NCBI GenBank assembly: GCA_013399305.1
Contig: VXAI01000342.1
Coordinates: 578,042-642,041, forward strand
Direction: 5' to 3'
From: Rostratula benghalensis
Lineage: Eukaryota; Chordata; Aves; Charadriiformes; Rostratulidae
Length of the DNA: 64,000 bases
The notes beneath the pieces are model-generated. The model saw only the letters and a program-made list of their open reading frames with translations. It had not been told where the DNA came from and ran no database searches. Position 1 is the first letter of the stretch, and each line of letters opens with the position of its first letter. Both the position numbers and the translations under genes were made by a program. Shown here piece after piece: positions 25,176 through 37,135 of the stretch.

Positions 25176-26554
25176 GAAGGACTGAGGATCCCTCTGGTTT
25201 AGGTTGCAGGTGAGTGCTTCCTTGGCAGGTTTTGGAGGGTGTTAGAATTCAATGCTACAGGATTGTAATTAGAAATTATTTCTAAGGGGTTTTTGGCTTG
25301 TATCGGTACATAACTTCAGCATGAAAAAAATGAATGGTTGATTACAATGTGCTGCTGCCATATCAGTAACACTTGGATTGGGAAGGCAATATTAGGAATT
25401 AAAATATCTTCTAACAGCTGCTTTGTAAATATATAGAAAGCATCAGTTCTCAAAGAACTTAATTTCGATGATAAGAGTCTTTTTTGGTTAAGAAACAGAT
25501 GCTAAGAGAAAAGTATGGCATGGATTTCAACAAAGAAAGGACAGTTAAGGAGAATCTACCCCTAGCTTTCACCAAATAGTGCTTTTTGTTGCTTATAATT
25601 TAGTAGCATCCGTAAATACCAGATTGTTCATGCTTCCTGCATTTCTCCAATGCTTATCACATCTTAAATGTTCCTGTCATTTTAAGGGGGGCATTAGAAT
25701 TGACGCAACACTAAGATCTCTAGGAAAAACTAAAGTGTTTAAGGTTACTGACTGATGACTTTGGAGAAGACACAAAAAGCTCACTTTCTCCTGAGTAACT
25801 GGTGAACGTAGTAATACAATCTGCACTGAGTAACTGAAACATGCTCATTATAAACAGTTCTACTGGAAAGTAAAACATATAAAATTATTGTAACAGCAGC
25901 TTAAGCCTTTTACATATAAGAAATCGCTCGTTACTTCAAATAACTACTCACATTTCTTTCCTATAAGTGTCAACAGCCTTTATTTTTGTGTGCAGACATT
26001 TTTCTTTAGTTTTAGCAGAGGAAATAGGTCCATTTGAAATTACCCCGGTGCATAAAAACCTCCAACAATTTACAAAGTACCTACATGGTTTAAAGCCAAA
26101 AATTAAATGGTCAGGGCCATGTTTTCAAGGGTAACAGACTCTAAAATTCTTGCTTGAACAGCAATTATTTTTATTGCCTAAATGTTTCTATTACTCTTAC
26201 CTTTTCTTCTTAAAGTCAATATATGTCTCATAAAAAGTGCCAAATTAAGAGGTTTAAAGACTGAAATTTTGTATTATCCAAGGAATGAGGACAGTATGGC
26301 ACAAGACTCCACATGAGGTTTTATTAACGTGCTTTAAATCTGACCCAAAGGTTGTTAATCCAGACTATATACAAGTGCTTTTAGAACTGAGCATCTCTCT
26401 TTTAAGCAAGTTCTCCTTTAAAAGCATCAGACATTGTAGGAGTTTGGGGAGGGGTTATATACTCAGGCCTTTGTTGAGGATACTTCTCTGCATCTATGAA
26501 GAAGTTCGACAGTGTTGGTGCTTCCTTGGATTCAGCCCCTCTTGATTGGAGTTA

Positions 26555-26810
26555 TCATATAATAATATAATGGGTTGGGTTGGAAGAGACCTTAAAGATC
26601 ACCCAGTTCCAACCCCCCTGCCCTGGGCAGGGACAACTCCCACCAAACCAGGTTGCTCCAAGCCCCATCCAGCCTGGCCTTGAACTCCTGGCTGCTCCAG
26701 GGATGGGGCAGCCACAGCTTCTCTGGGCAACCTCTTCCAGGGTCTCACCGCCCTCACAGCAAAGAATTTCTTCCTAATGTCCAATCTAAATCTCCCCTCT
26801 TTCAGTTTCG
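26555..26810 (-). mobile_element. CR1 LINE 3' end, group A, abutting another CR1
   Basis: The tail is decayed (TCATATAATAATATAATGGG), but the body matches group A closely (CCTGCCCTGGGCAGGGACAA and CCATCCAGCCTGGCCTTGAA). A duplication-like insertion of about ten bases (CTGGCTGCTC) lies near 26688, in the block encoding SLEGF. The 5' end breaks off after TTTCAGTTTC at about 26808, directly against the tail of the older group C copy. Confidence 0.94.
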
Positions 26811-27221
26811 AAGCATAGAATCATAAACTGTTGAGTTGGAAAGGAGCTTTAAAGTCCATCTAGTCCAACCCCTTTGCAATTAGCAGGAACATCTTTAAAT
26901 AGATCAGAGATTCATCAAGCTTGACCTTGAATGTCTTCAGGGATGGGGCCTCCAACATCTCTCTGGGCAACATGTTCCAGTGTCTCACCATCCTCTTTGT
27001 AAAGAACTTTTCCTAATGTCTAATCTAAACCTACCCTCCTCTAGTATATAAGGATTGCCCCTCTTCCCATAACTACATGCCCTTGCAAACAGCCCCTCCC
27101 CATCTGTCCTCTAGCCCCATTTAGGGACTGGAAGGGGCTCTAAGGTCTCCCCTGAGCCATCTCTTCTCCAGGCTGAACAACCCCAGCTCTCTCAGCCTGT
27201 ATTCACAGGAGAGGTGCTGAG
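26811..27221 (-). mobile_element. CR1 LINE, group C, older partner of a stacked pair
   Basis: The tail GAAGCATAGAATCATAAACTG adjoins the group A copy. The body carries the group C markers also seen at 16157: TCCATCTAGTCCAACCCC, AGATTCATCAAGCTTGACC and CTTGAATGTCTTCAGGG. It extends to the block for the LREL region and is 5'-truncated near 27221. Confidence 0.94.
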
Positions 27222-29146
27222 GTTTCTTATTATCTTATTATCTTCTTGTTATCACTCCAGCATCTTCCACCAATCAGTGATGTTCCTTTCTGAGATCTGC
27301 CTACCTTTTATTGTTAAGTAAAATAGAGCAAAAGAGCCTCACGTCAGCTGATCCATACTGTATTTTAGCACAACTGGATTGTCTTCTTATAAGTTTAAGC
27401 TATCTAGGGCTCACCTGCAAAGATTAACTTCTCCCCTGAAACCGTGATCATTTGGGATAGAGCTTTTGGTCTTGAAGACTTAATTTGTGCTGATTCAGAA
27501 GAAAATTACTGACAGAACTCAGCCAAAAGTTATGCCAAAATTCTATTATTATTACAATATTTTCAACAAACAAGTTAGCTCAACCTGAAATATTTTAGGA
27601 AATTGTCCCAGTGGAATGGATTTTTTGCTGTGAAGGAATATGAATTTAATCACTGCATCTGATCTCACTGGTTTCTGTTGTTATTTCTTAAATTCTTTAT
27701 TTCAAGTATCAATTCATTTTGGTTTAGAGCTGTCCTTCAGTTTCAATCTTATTCTCAATACGTGACTCAGAAACAAAACATTTTGTTATTGTGAGGGAGA
27801 AGATACGCTTAACCCGAGTGGAAACACAAAAATTGCAAGATATAAATAGCAACTGCATAACAACAACCCAGTCTAGTAATATCAAAACAAGGATGATCAC
27901 CTTTTCCCGTTAAGCTAGAGGTAATTATTTCCTTTAACCGTCAGTGACTCTGATGTGAGCAGCCGTAACTCCGTGATTCAGAAACTTCTAATTCTTGGCA
28001 CTGGACCATAAACACAGTGTTTTCCTCACACTAGCAGTGTAGCATCAAAGCCAGCTTTTAAGAAACAACTTGACCAGGCTGTTTGTTGAAGAATGTGGGT
28101 TCACCCTCTGGAAACTTGTTCTTACCCCAGAAGCATCAGAAAACATCTGAGACAAATTATTGCATCGGGAACGTGCCCATTGGATACAACATATTTGTTC
28201 AGGACTGGTGTTGGTGTTATTTTTAGCAGTAGGATTTTTGCTGTCATGAAGCAGCCTTAAATGTAGGGAATTAATTATAGATACTTGTCTCCCCTTCTAC
28301 AGTAAAGAGTACAGTATCAGTGCAGTAACAAGGCTTTCAGATTTTGTTGTAAGTAGTCTACAGTAACCTTAAACAGCAATAAGGTAACAGACAGAACACG
28401 TTAGATCTTTTACTGAAATCTGTGGCACCTCCAATGTTATTGGACCCACATAACACTTTGTCATATCATAAGCCACAACATTTAAGAACGTTGGCCACGC
28501 TCAAAAGGTAAACATGAAACTTTTGCTAACACAAAATGTTTAGACTTTCTTAGATTTTACCTTCACATGTCTCTGAACCAATGCCTCATTTACACTCACT
28601 CTTGTTTTGTTTTTTTGAACTGTTTCAATTCAATAGGCTAGTAACTGAAAAACAAGATTATGGTTTTAGAGTTTGATCCTAAGCCAGTGAATCTAATGAA
28701 TGAACTCATTTTTCTTGAGCTAGGTTTAAGTTGGACTTTCAGATCTAGTAATAAGCAGTAGTAACAAAATCTTAATCTTGTCTAGTGCTTGCCTTCTTTT
28801 CTCTATACTCTTTATTGCAAATTAAATCTCCACATCTCTTTTCACTGCTCTTTAAGCTAGGAGTCCGAGGGAATTGAATCAGTGCATGAAAAGGACATTT
28901 TGACATTGTACCATTCATAATGCTGCTAATACATTTTAACTACTCTTAGGAGATAGAAAAATATTAGTCTAATAGATCATGGTAGACTCAGTGGACATCT
29001 TACACAGGGAAGACAAGAGTACATTGAACACAGTAACACATGTGCCCAATAAGGGAAAACCAAGGTTATTACGAGAAGAGGGTGGTGGTATGGGAGACTC
29101 AGGGAACTGAGCAATTATTGAACTAAAGACAGAGGAGAACCACAGA
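27222..29146. other. Single-copy AT-rich DNA, no gene seen
   Basis: A TTATCTTATTATCTTCTTG run lies directly at the 5' border of the CR1 (27230-27252). Otherwise no recognised repeat or coding motif. Confidence 0.6.
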
Positions 29147-29695
29147 ACCATAGAATCATAAAATGTTTCGGGTTGGAAGAATGTTAAAGGTCATCCAGTT
29201 CCAACCCCCCTGCCCTGGGCAGGGACACCTCCCACCACACCAGGTTGCTCCAAGCCCCATCCAGCCTGGCCTTGAACCCCTCCAGGGATGGGGCAGCCAC
29301 AGCTTCTCTGGGCAACCTCTTCCAGTGACTCACCACCCTCACAGCAAAGAATTTCTTCATCATACCTAATATACATCTCCCCTCTTTAAGTTTAAATCCG
29401 TTCCCCCTTGTCCCATTACTACACTCCCTGTTCAAGACTCCCTTCCCATCTCTCCTGGAGTCCTTTTAGGGACTGGCAGGGGCTATAAGGTCTCCCTGGA
29501 GTCTTCTCCAGGCTGAACCACCGGAACCCCCTCAGCCTGTCTTCATAGAAGAGGTGCTCCAGCCCTCTGAGCATCTTTGTGGCCTCTTCTGGACACATTC
29601 CACCAGGTCCATGTCTTTCCTGTACTGAGAATTCCAGAGCTGGACACAGTGCTCCAGGTGGGGTCTCACCAGAGCGGAGCAGAAGAGCACAGCCA
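29147..29695 (-). mobile_element. CR1 LINE, minus strand, group A, about 550 bases
   Basis: The tail is ACCATAGAATCATAAAATG, followed by typical group A body blocks. The minus strand has an 83-codon frame (29184-29435) that reads [14 protein letters not shown], then HWKRLPREAVAAPSLEGFKA, the final part of ORF2. Further 5' the LEHL and CVQLW-type blocks are recognisable (GGACACAGTGCTCCAGGTGG at 29642-29661). The 5' truncation is near 29695. No functional protein. Confidence 0.95.
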
Positions 29696-31929
29696 GAGAA
29701 GACTTGTGTCTCAGATGCCTCAGATGTCCTCCTCCCTCATCTGGGATTCAGTGTTGCCCCTGGAGGCTGTCAGAATTCAATCGAATTTCTGCATTTACCT
29801 TCAGGGCACCCTGAGCCTCCAGTCCTGCAAATGGATTTAATTACGGTAATAACGCGTTTCTTAACCTTGCCTCCTATGCAAATGAACTTCTGCCTGACAG
29901 AGCTCCCCTTTTATTATGTAGAGGTGATTTTTGAGTATCCTACCCAACTGGGTGGACACCTCTCTTTATATTGCTTTGTTGACTGTAAATAAGTATACAT
30001 ATTCTATGCAAACATGCCTTTTCCTGGCAGACACAACGGTGGTGCCCATTTGCACTGCCTCTGCATGGCTGGGAGCCTATGTATGGGACTCTGAACAACA
30101 ACACAACTTCTGAAATGTCACCATAAGACACAAAACAGGGCAATCAACATGACTCATTGGCGTGTTTAAAATAAATTATGTTAAAAAGATTGCTGCAACT
30201 GGACATATTATTCTGGGAATATCGGACACAACTCAAATACCTTCAATTTTGCTGACTTCAAAGGAGTGTGTTTGTAAAAGGAAGTAAACAAAGCTTCTCT
30301 TGGATACACTAAATTCTCATGTCAAGATAATTTAAGAAAATAGAGTATTTGTTTATTTTCTTTGCTGGATCTTTTTGTTCTGTTTATATAAACAAAACAC
30401 TTAAGTCCAATAACATACATTTTACCCATAGCTTAGTGCACACCTGGTCTTTCTGTGCTTGAAAACTAGCCAGTGTGGAGGACAATTTGTGTAGTCCAGT
30501 AGGAAAGAAAGGAGGCAGACACTCATAATCGCAGAAAGTCTATTTCATCTCTGCTCTTCATGGTAAGGTTCGATCAGGTCCAGCTGGAAAAGCCCCTTGA
30601 AGTCCTTGCCAAGGTCTTGAACAAGGCAGTAGGTTTGTTGAAGTGGTTAGCAACCTCCCTTCTAGAAAAAAATAACAAAATAAAATAAAACTAAACTAAA
30701 ATAAAATAAAAGATAAAACATTTTGCCGCCTCATCCTCTGGAATGGAGCCCACCATAAGCAACAATAATAATCCAGTTCTTTTAGCACCTCCCTGAGCCA
30801 TGCAAACCTAGGCATCCTCTCATGTGAAAACTTTTACGTGATATTTAATTCTATATTTTCATTAAAAAGCTGCTGCAAGAAGAGAACAGTCAGAGAGTAC
30901 CAAAATAAAGATAAATAGAAACAGATTAAGAAAAATAGGGATGGTGATATATATATCACTCAGTTTCCTTGAGAGAAGGAACAGATACTGTACACAAAGG
31001 AGATTGTACTGAGTTTTTCCACTACAAATGACGTTTATATTCTGTTGTAACTCTCCCATGCCTGCGTGAAATTTGGTCAGACACAGAGCCTTCACCGTTA
31101 AACTATCACAAAATGCATTACAGAAAGGACAGAATGAGCTGTGGTGCTGTGGTTCCTGTAACATCTGAGAGTAACAGAGCAACTATTAGATGACCTCATG
31201 GACAGCTTATGCATAACCTTGGCCAATACCACTCGGTTTAGTAAAAGAGGGAATGTCAGGAGAGGCACTGGATTTCTTCCATAAACTTTTAGCAAGTGTG
31301 CAGTACAAATTCCCAGCTTATTCCCTGCTGGACAATTATCAAAGATAGGCAGAAAAGACCATGACAGACCCTCTAATACAGAAAGCTCCTCTGTGTCAGT
31401 ATGGACAGGAAAAATCTCCACTTAAAAAAGCTACAGGAAGTTTTCATTCAATTCGTTTTTTAATTTGTTTTCAAATGTCTGCAAACAATGGCAAGCATCT
31501 GGTTTGTATTGTTTTATTTGTATCACATTATGTGACAAAAATGTTGATGAGATCAGGTTTTGGGACACTGTAGTGTGAATTATGCTCAGCCCGGATTTAA
31601 GGACAATATATATTCATATCCCCCTTCATATGCACTCATGAATAATACTTCAGGATTCCACGATGAGTTATGTAAGTCCTGAATGTGAGCAGTCATCATT
31701 AATAAATTACCACATTATAAAAAACCCCAAACATAAACCCACCATATTTTCCTGGCTTTGTCCTGCTGGCTGTATCTGTGTTCAGCTGGTTGGGTGAACC
31801 ATTAGCTAAACCATTTTACCAGGAAGGTAGATTTATCACACAGCCCTCAATCATATGAAATTGTCTCATCAGCTACGCGCTGGAAAACACTCCAGTGGCA
31901 ATTAAAATGGAGCATGGACCCAGTCTTAA
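29696..31929. other. Single-copy DNA, no gene seen
   Basis: A TTTAATTA homeodomain-type site (29836-29843) lies close to an ATGCAAAT octamer (29876-29883). An A-rich run with AAAAT units is at 30664-30718. Several frames of 60 to 137 codons show no recognisable motif. Confidence 0.55.
30664..30718. repeat. A-rich (AAAAT/AAACT)n simple repeat
   Basis: Units AAAAT, AAACT and AAAT repeat with few interruptions over about 55 bases. Confidence 0.85.
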
Positions 31930-32213
31930 CAAAGTAAGACTGATAGGACGAGGGGTAAAGATTTTAAACTGAAAGAGGGGAGATTTAGATGAGATCTCAG
32001 GAAGAAATTCTTTGCTGTGAGGGTGGTGAGACCCTGGAAGAGGTTGCTCAGAGAAGCTGTGGCTGCCCCATCCCTGGAGGGGTTCAAGGCCAGGCTGGAT
32101 GGGGCTTGGCGCAACCTGGTCTGGTGGGAGGTGTCCCTGCCCAGGGCAGGGGGGTTGGAACTCCATGATCTTTAAGGTCCCTTCCAACCCAAACCATTCT
32201 ATGATTCTATGAT
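31930..32213 (+). mobile_element. CR1 LINE 3' end, plus strand, group A, well-preserved tail
   Basis: Enters at the ATAGGACGAGGGGTAAAG block and runs to an intact tail (CCATTCTATGATTCTATGAT). It carries AGGTGTCCCTGCCCAGGGCA and ATCTTTAAGGTCCCTTCCAA. Of the copies here it has one of the cleanest tails, so it is among the youngest. A frame on the opposite strand (31873-32253) is open across it only because antisense CR1 has few stops. Confidence 0.96.
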
Positions 32214-34014
32214 GATGAGGTAACAGAGACAGCTTGGTAATGCATTCTAGCACTTAAATTATAAAAGCATGACAAGGAGGTGGTAGAACTCTAGCTATGA
32301 CTTTTACTGACATTTACAGCCCACTTGCCCCAGATATTCAGCAGTTCCCCAATTTAAGCCTGTAAATGGTTCCACAATGATCAGCCACTTCAAAGCTTGA
32401 CGTAGAGTAAATGGAAAATATTCCAGCCAAAAATGACAATGACTATCTGAGGAGAAGCATCTTTGGGGATAACTTTGCTCTTCATCTCATTGCTCTTATC
32501 TAAGGGATCCACCTGTTGTTTTTTTCATGATCTGGAGGATTAGTGTGTATGAACATTAATTACTAGATGATTAGGAGCCATTTATTGCAGCTAGAGAAAG
32601 CAAGCGCAGCCAAAGCTGTACTAGACAGATATTAGCAGTGTGAGGGATTTAATAAGCATTGCAAAAGGGGACAGCATACCTCTTTTCTTCCAGAATTTCT
32701 GTTATGAATCTGCCTGCTAGTTTCTAGTTTTCTGACATAAAAACCTGGTTTCAACCCTTGGAGTTGAAGGAAGGGCGATGTAGGAGTGTGGTGTTTATTC
32801 TGCTTATTCTGCTAGTGTAAAGAATCTCTCTGGGTTTACATTTCTGCTCAGGCAGTGTTATGTTATGGATGGCTAATTGCTAAGGACTGCTTATTTTATG
32901 ATTATAGCTGTTTAAAGCCTGGAAAGAAAGATCTTTTTTTAAAGATAGCATGATAATTTCATAATTTAATAAGTATTTTTTTATCAAGTAAGCTTTTTTT
33001 TTTCTTCCTCCTGGGATTATTTCAGTTCTCCTTTTGAATACAATTGGCCATAGATTTCTGTTGGCTCAGTGAATTCCCTGTAAATCTGGCCTTCATACAC
33101 CATACTGGTATGAAATTAGGCAACTTATTGAATTAATTTTTAATTTTTCTTTGGATTTTTCTCATAGACTAAATCCTTAAACCCATAAAAAATGTACACT
33201 TGTCTTAAAATTATTTTATTTGATTAGGGAGTTGGAATATATCTCAAAAGTTACTACTTTTTCAAATAAACTAAGAAAAGAAAAGCTAGAGAGTAGTAAA
33301 ATATAATCAAACTATCCAGAATGTCAAAATCTCTCCTCCATGATCAGAGGGAATAACTCTGTCCATTCAGTTCTTCTCTGAGAAGAAATAGGAGTAAATA
33401 AATGGCCTTTGTAACACGACCAAAAGTCAACAACATTCAAGCTCTCTCTCAAACCCACCAATGTTTGTGCCTGGGAGGGCATCGTTAGGGCAATTACTTG
33501 ATTAAACAGCCAGTCTATTTTGTTTGTTTGTTTGTCACACCCCCTCAAAGGAGGACAGTTCACTCTCACTTGTGTATCCAGTAAATAAAAGCAGGTTAAT
33601 TACACACCTTAAAATCACAAGATAGAAAACGCTACCCCTTTGTCTTCTGCTCACCCACGAGCAGCAGCAGAGTTGGAGAAAGGCAAGAGAATTCTTGTGT
33701 CCTGGGCTGTGGGCCCTGTGCACCTGCAAAGCTGCATATCTGTGGACAGATTTGCACCATATGAATATTATAAGACAGGTGTAGCATTTATTTAGGACAG
33801 GTAAACCTTATTAGTGCTTGTTTTGAAAGATGGCAGGAAAAAGTGTTTATTGTATCTCAAAATATATGCCGCTCTTACTGATATTCACTCATTTTTTAAT
33901 TTTTTTTCTCCTGGCCTCAGATTAACTTGTCTTAAAAGAAGATTTACTTTCATTTCAGGTTATTCTGTCCATCTAGTTTTACTTTTAAAAAATCTCTTAT
34001 CATTTAAACCAAAT
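32214..34014. other. Single-copy AT-rich DNA, no gene seen
   Basis: T-rich run at about 32994-33003. No recognised repeat family or coding motif. Confidence 0.6.
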
Positions 34015-34110
34015 CTCAACACCCACCACCACCACAACAAAACCCCCCCAAAACCCCAAAACAAAACAAAAAGCACACACCGACAACATCATACCCCAAA
34101 ACCCCCAACT
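34015..34110. repeat. C/A-rich tract (G/T-rich on the minus strand) beside a CR1 tail
   Basis: It contains (CCA)n at 34022-34033, then C runs of 7, 4, 4 and 5 bases (34043-34049, 34054-34057, 34094-34097, 34102-34106) separated by A-rich spacers. On the minus strand these are four G runs, paired as two GGGG-TTTT-GGGG-like motifs. The tract lies where the CR1 copy to its right should have its 3' tail. Confidence 0.8.
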
Positions 34111-34645
34111 CCACCATAGCAACAACCACCATACCAAATGATCTCAGGCACTAGAGCATGCCCTGAAGTGGCACATCTACACATGTCTTAAATACCTCCA
34201 GGGATGGTGACTTCACCACCTCCCTGGGCAGGCTGTTCCAGTGACTGATCACCCTTTCAATAAAGTCATTCCTCCTAATATCTAATCTAAACCTCCCCTG
34301 CTGCAACTTCAGACCATTTCCTCTGGTCCTGTTATTATTCCCTTGGGAGAAGAGGCCAACACCCACCTCTCTACAACCTCTTTTCAGGGAGTTGTAGAGT
34401 TGTGGTGAGGGCCCCAGAACAGAACTCGAGCCTTACCAGTGCCAAGTACAGGGGCACAATCACTGCCCTACTCCTGCTGGCCACACTATCCATGATAGAA
34501 GCCAAGATGCTGTTGGCCTTCTTGGCCACCTGGGCATAATTCTGGCTCATGTTCAGCTAGCTGCCCACCAGCACCCCCAGGTCCTTTTCTGCTGGAAAAC
34601 TTTTCTTGCCTTCCTCCTCAATAACAAACCTAGAGCATCAGCCAG
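34111..34645 (-). mobile_element. CR1 LINE, group D, minus strand, tail missing
   Basis: The minus strand reads EKDLGVLVG, stop, [20 protein letters not shown], then [12 protein letters not shown]. These are C-terminal ORF2 landmarks. A later block reads [18 protein letters not shown], then [16 protein letters not shown]. There is an in-frame stop in the first block, and part of the ORF2 between LALV and the later block is deleted. At the 3' end the usual GATGATCT-block and ATTCTATG tail are not present; similarity fades into the C/A-rich tract. Confidence 0.9.
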
Positions 34646-36575
34646 GAAAGGTCTCTGCCCGACCACTTCTCCCTCCTGAGCAGACTCACGGTCAGCCTGT
34701 ATTTCTTGGCTAGAAGCTGCCTTGAGATTTTGACAGGCGTATCACTTCTTACACATAACTGAAATGAGGGTAGCTGTCTGATCTTGGTCCGACTTCTGGT
34801 ACAGCAATACTCTGACTCCTGTTTTATATACGTGTGTATGAATAACATGTCTCTAGTCTAAAGTCCTAGAAAAATGAAGTCTTTGTTACTTTCCTTAGGT
34901 CTTACATTAAAGCAACCTGTATCAAAACTCTTAACAGACAGTGGCAGTAAAATATTGGTATTTATCCAAAATTACATATCCCAAAGTCTAAATGGGTGCG
35001 ATTACTATAAATGCATAAACCACTGAAATACTTGGAAGAAGCAAAGACTTTTTAAACAGCTTTGTATGTGGCTGTGATATATTACTTTTTTACTCTTCAA
35101 AGTTGTATTTTCAGAGATGCTGAGAATGGAAATATGTAATTCCCTTCTTTAGTATAGAAGCAAGAACCTCTTCTCTGAGTGAGAAAACATTAGATATAGG
35201 TGATCCATGGTTTGGATTAGACACCATGCTGGAGTGATTCTGTACGAAGTGCATATTAAGGTATATTAAGGTATATCACACATCAGCACAGCGTTCCCTG
35301 TCCATGCTAAGCAAATCTGATGCTTCTGCCATATTTTTTCATATATAGAGCGAGGGGTATGTGCATAATATACTCGATGGGATCCACCACTGTTTTGACT
35401 GTGGAGCTACTTTCTGAACAGGACCTTCCTTTTTTATTGTTAGGAAATTGCTCAGCTTTCATTAGCTAAAAGGTGACTCTAATGTCTTTCTGTCCTAATA
35501 TTTATCCACAGCCCTTCAGATCCAATAACAATACCTGCTCTGTTGTTTCACTCTGAGTTTTAATGATTCATTAGTTCTTCAATGTAACTATGCAATTGTT
35601 TTAATAGCATATGATATCCATCTTTGCTGATTGCAGTAAATACTTCATGATGAAAATTAATCTCCTACTTTATTCATGTAAAACCTTAAGTAAACCATAG
35701 AAGTGAGCTCAGGACAAAAAGTGATGCAAAAATTAGGACAAATATGATTGCATTTATTCAGTTATCTTTTTCATCCCATGTTCAGCTCTATCCTTTTAGA
35801 ACCTTGAAATTCTTTCCTTCTCTAGTCCTTTCAGTCTTTTCAGTTTAGGAGATATATTTTTCTCCTGGAAAAGAGTAGAGAGGAAATCAAAATGAATATC
35901 AAGTTGTGAAACAACAAAAAAAAGTACTGTGAGCTCCGCAGGGCAGCCCTGAAGAGCTGTAAAATCTCACCACATCACTGTGCATCCAGTCATTCAGATG
36001 CTTTGATCAAAAGGAGAAAATCCTCATAGAAATGACTTCTGTTTAAATAAAGAAAGAAATGGTTGGTTATTAATCAAAGAACAAGCACAAATTAAATCAG
36101 TAAATTAAAAACTGCTGCATCTTACTAAACAGGTATATTCCCATTTAAGTTGTTGGCAGACTGTCAATTGCAATACAACTTTTCACCCCAAGAGTAAGAG
36201 TCTTCTCAGGAGACAAGAGGTTTTCAGCAAAAGGAACTCCCACAGGAACCAGGAGCCATCAGTTCTTTGACCTTGTTCTATTTAACACAAACACATTGCA
36301 GCGTGTACATATGATGAAGTAAGATCTACCAGACAAAACAATTTCACTTCATGAACAATTTCCTCTTTGGGGAGACGATAAGAAGAAAAAAAAAAATATC
36401 CACAAGGCAGATGCCACTCCTGTCAGTCGGAATATTCCTGGCAGGCACTGAGAAACCATGCTAAGGAAAGCACAATTGTAGCCTATATACAAAGGTCTGG
36501 GCAAGAAATGCCCGTTTGATAATGAAAGCTACTAGATTCCAAAGCGGCTGATTGCTGATGCCTTAAAAATGAAGA
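34646..36575. other. Single-copy AT-rich DNA, no gene seen
   Basis: A short direct repeat of GTATATTAAG sits at about 35260-35280. No repeat family or coding motif was recognised. Confidence 0.6.
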
Positions 36576-37135
36576 TCATAGAATCATGGAATGCTCCAGG
36601 CCAGAAGGGACTTCAAAGATCATCCAGTCTGACCTCCCCAGGGTCAGCAGGGACACCACCAACCAGACCAGGTTGCCCAGAGCCTCCTCCAGCCTCCCCT
36701 TGAAGACCTCCAGGGAAGGGGCCTCAACCACCTCCCTGGGCAACCTGGTCCAGTGTTCCACCACCCTCAGAGTAAAGAACTTATTCCTAATATCCCATAT
36801 AAAGCTGCTCTTCTCCAGTTTGAAGCCATTGCCCCTCATCCTGTCACTGCAGGCCTTTGCAAGCAGACTCTCTCCAGCCTTGCCATAGCTCCCTTCTGGA
36901 AGGCTGCTTTTAGGTCTCCCCAGAGCCTCCTCTTCTCCAGGCTGAACAACCCCAGCTCCCTCAGCCTGTCCTCGGAGCAAAGGTGCTCCAACCCCCTGAT
37001 CATCTTTGTGGCCCTCCTCTGGACCCGCTCCATCAGGTCCATGTCCTTCCCATCCTGAGGGCTGCAGACCTGCACACAGTGCTCCAGGTGAGGTCTCACC
37101 AGAGCAGAGTAGAGCTTGATGTGATCATGTCTCAT
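36576..37135 (-). mobile_element. CR1 LINE, group B, minus strand, 560 bases, one frameshift
   Basis: The tail is TCATAGAATCATGGAATGC, with group B markers GGTCAGCAGGGACACCACCA and GGTTGCCCAGAGCCTCCTCC. Two overlapping minus frames cover the ORF2 C-terminus: 36836-37135 has [20 protein letters not shown], then [20 protein letters not shown]; 36576-36980 has [14 protein letters not shown] and HWTRLPREVVEAPSLEVFKG. The good coding signal passes from one to the other, so a single frameshift in the overlap (36836-36980) separates about 180 recognisable residues. Relatively young, but 5'-truncated at 37135. Confidence 0.96.

Larger units (their letters stand above)
21789..26554. other. Long single-copy AT-rich stretch, no gene seen
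   Basis: About 4.8 kb without a recognised repeat family or coding motif. It holds a T-rich run at 23098-23113, a short GT repeat at 23541-23559 and an A/C-rich run at 25113-25175. Few frames exceed 85 codons. Confidence 0.55.

Noticed and set aside
31873..32253. A 126-codon minus-strand frame with many Pro and Ser
   Set aside because: It is antisense to a plus-strand CR1 copy. The same kind of frame appears opposite other CR1 copies.
34043..34106. CCCCAAAA motifs as interstitial telomere repeats
   Set aside because: The bird telomere unit is TTAGGG/CCCTAA, which is not present here. The resemblance is to ciliate telomeres only.
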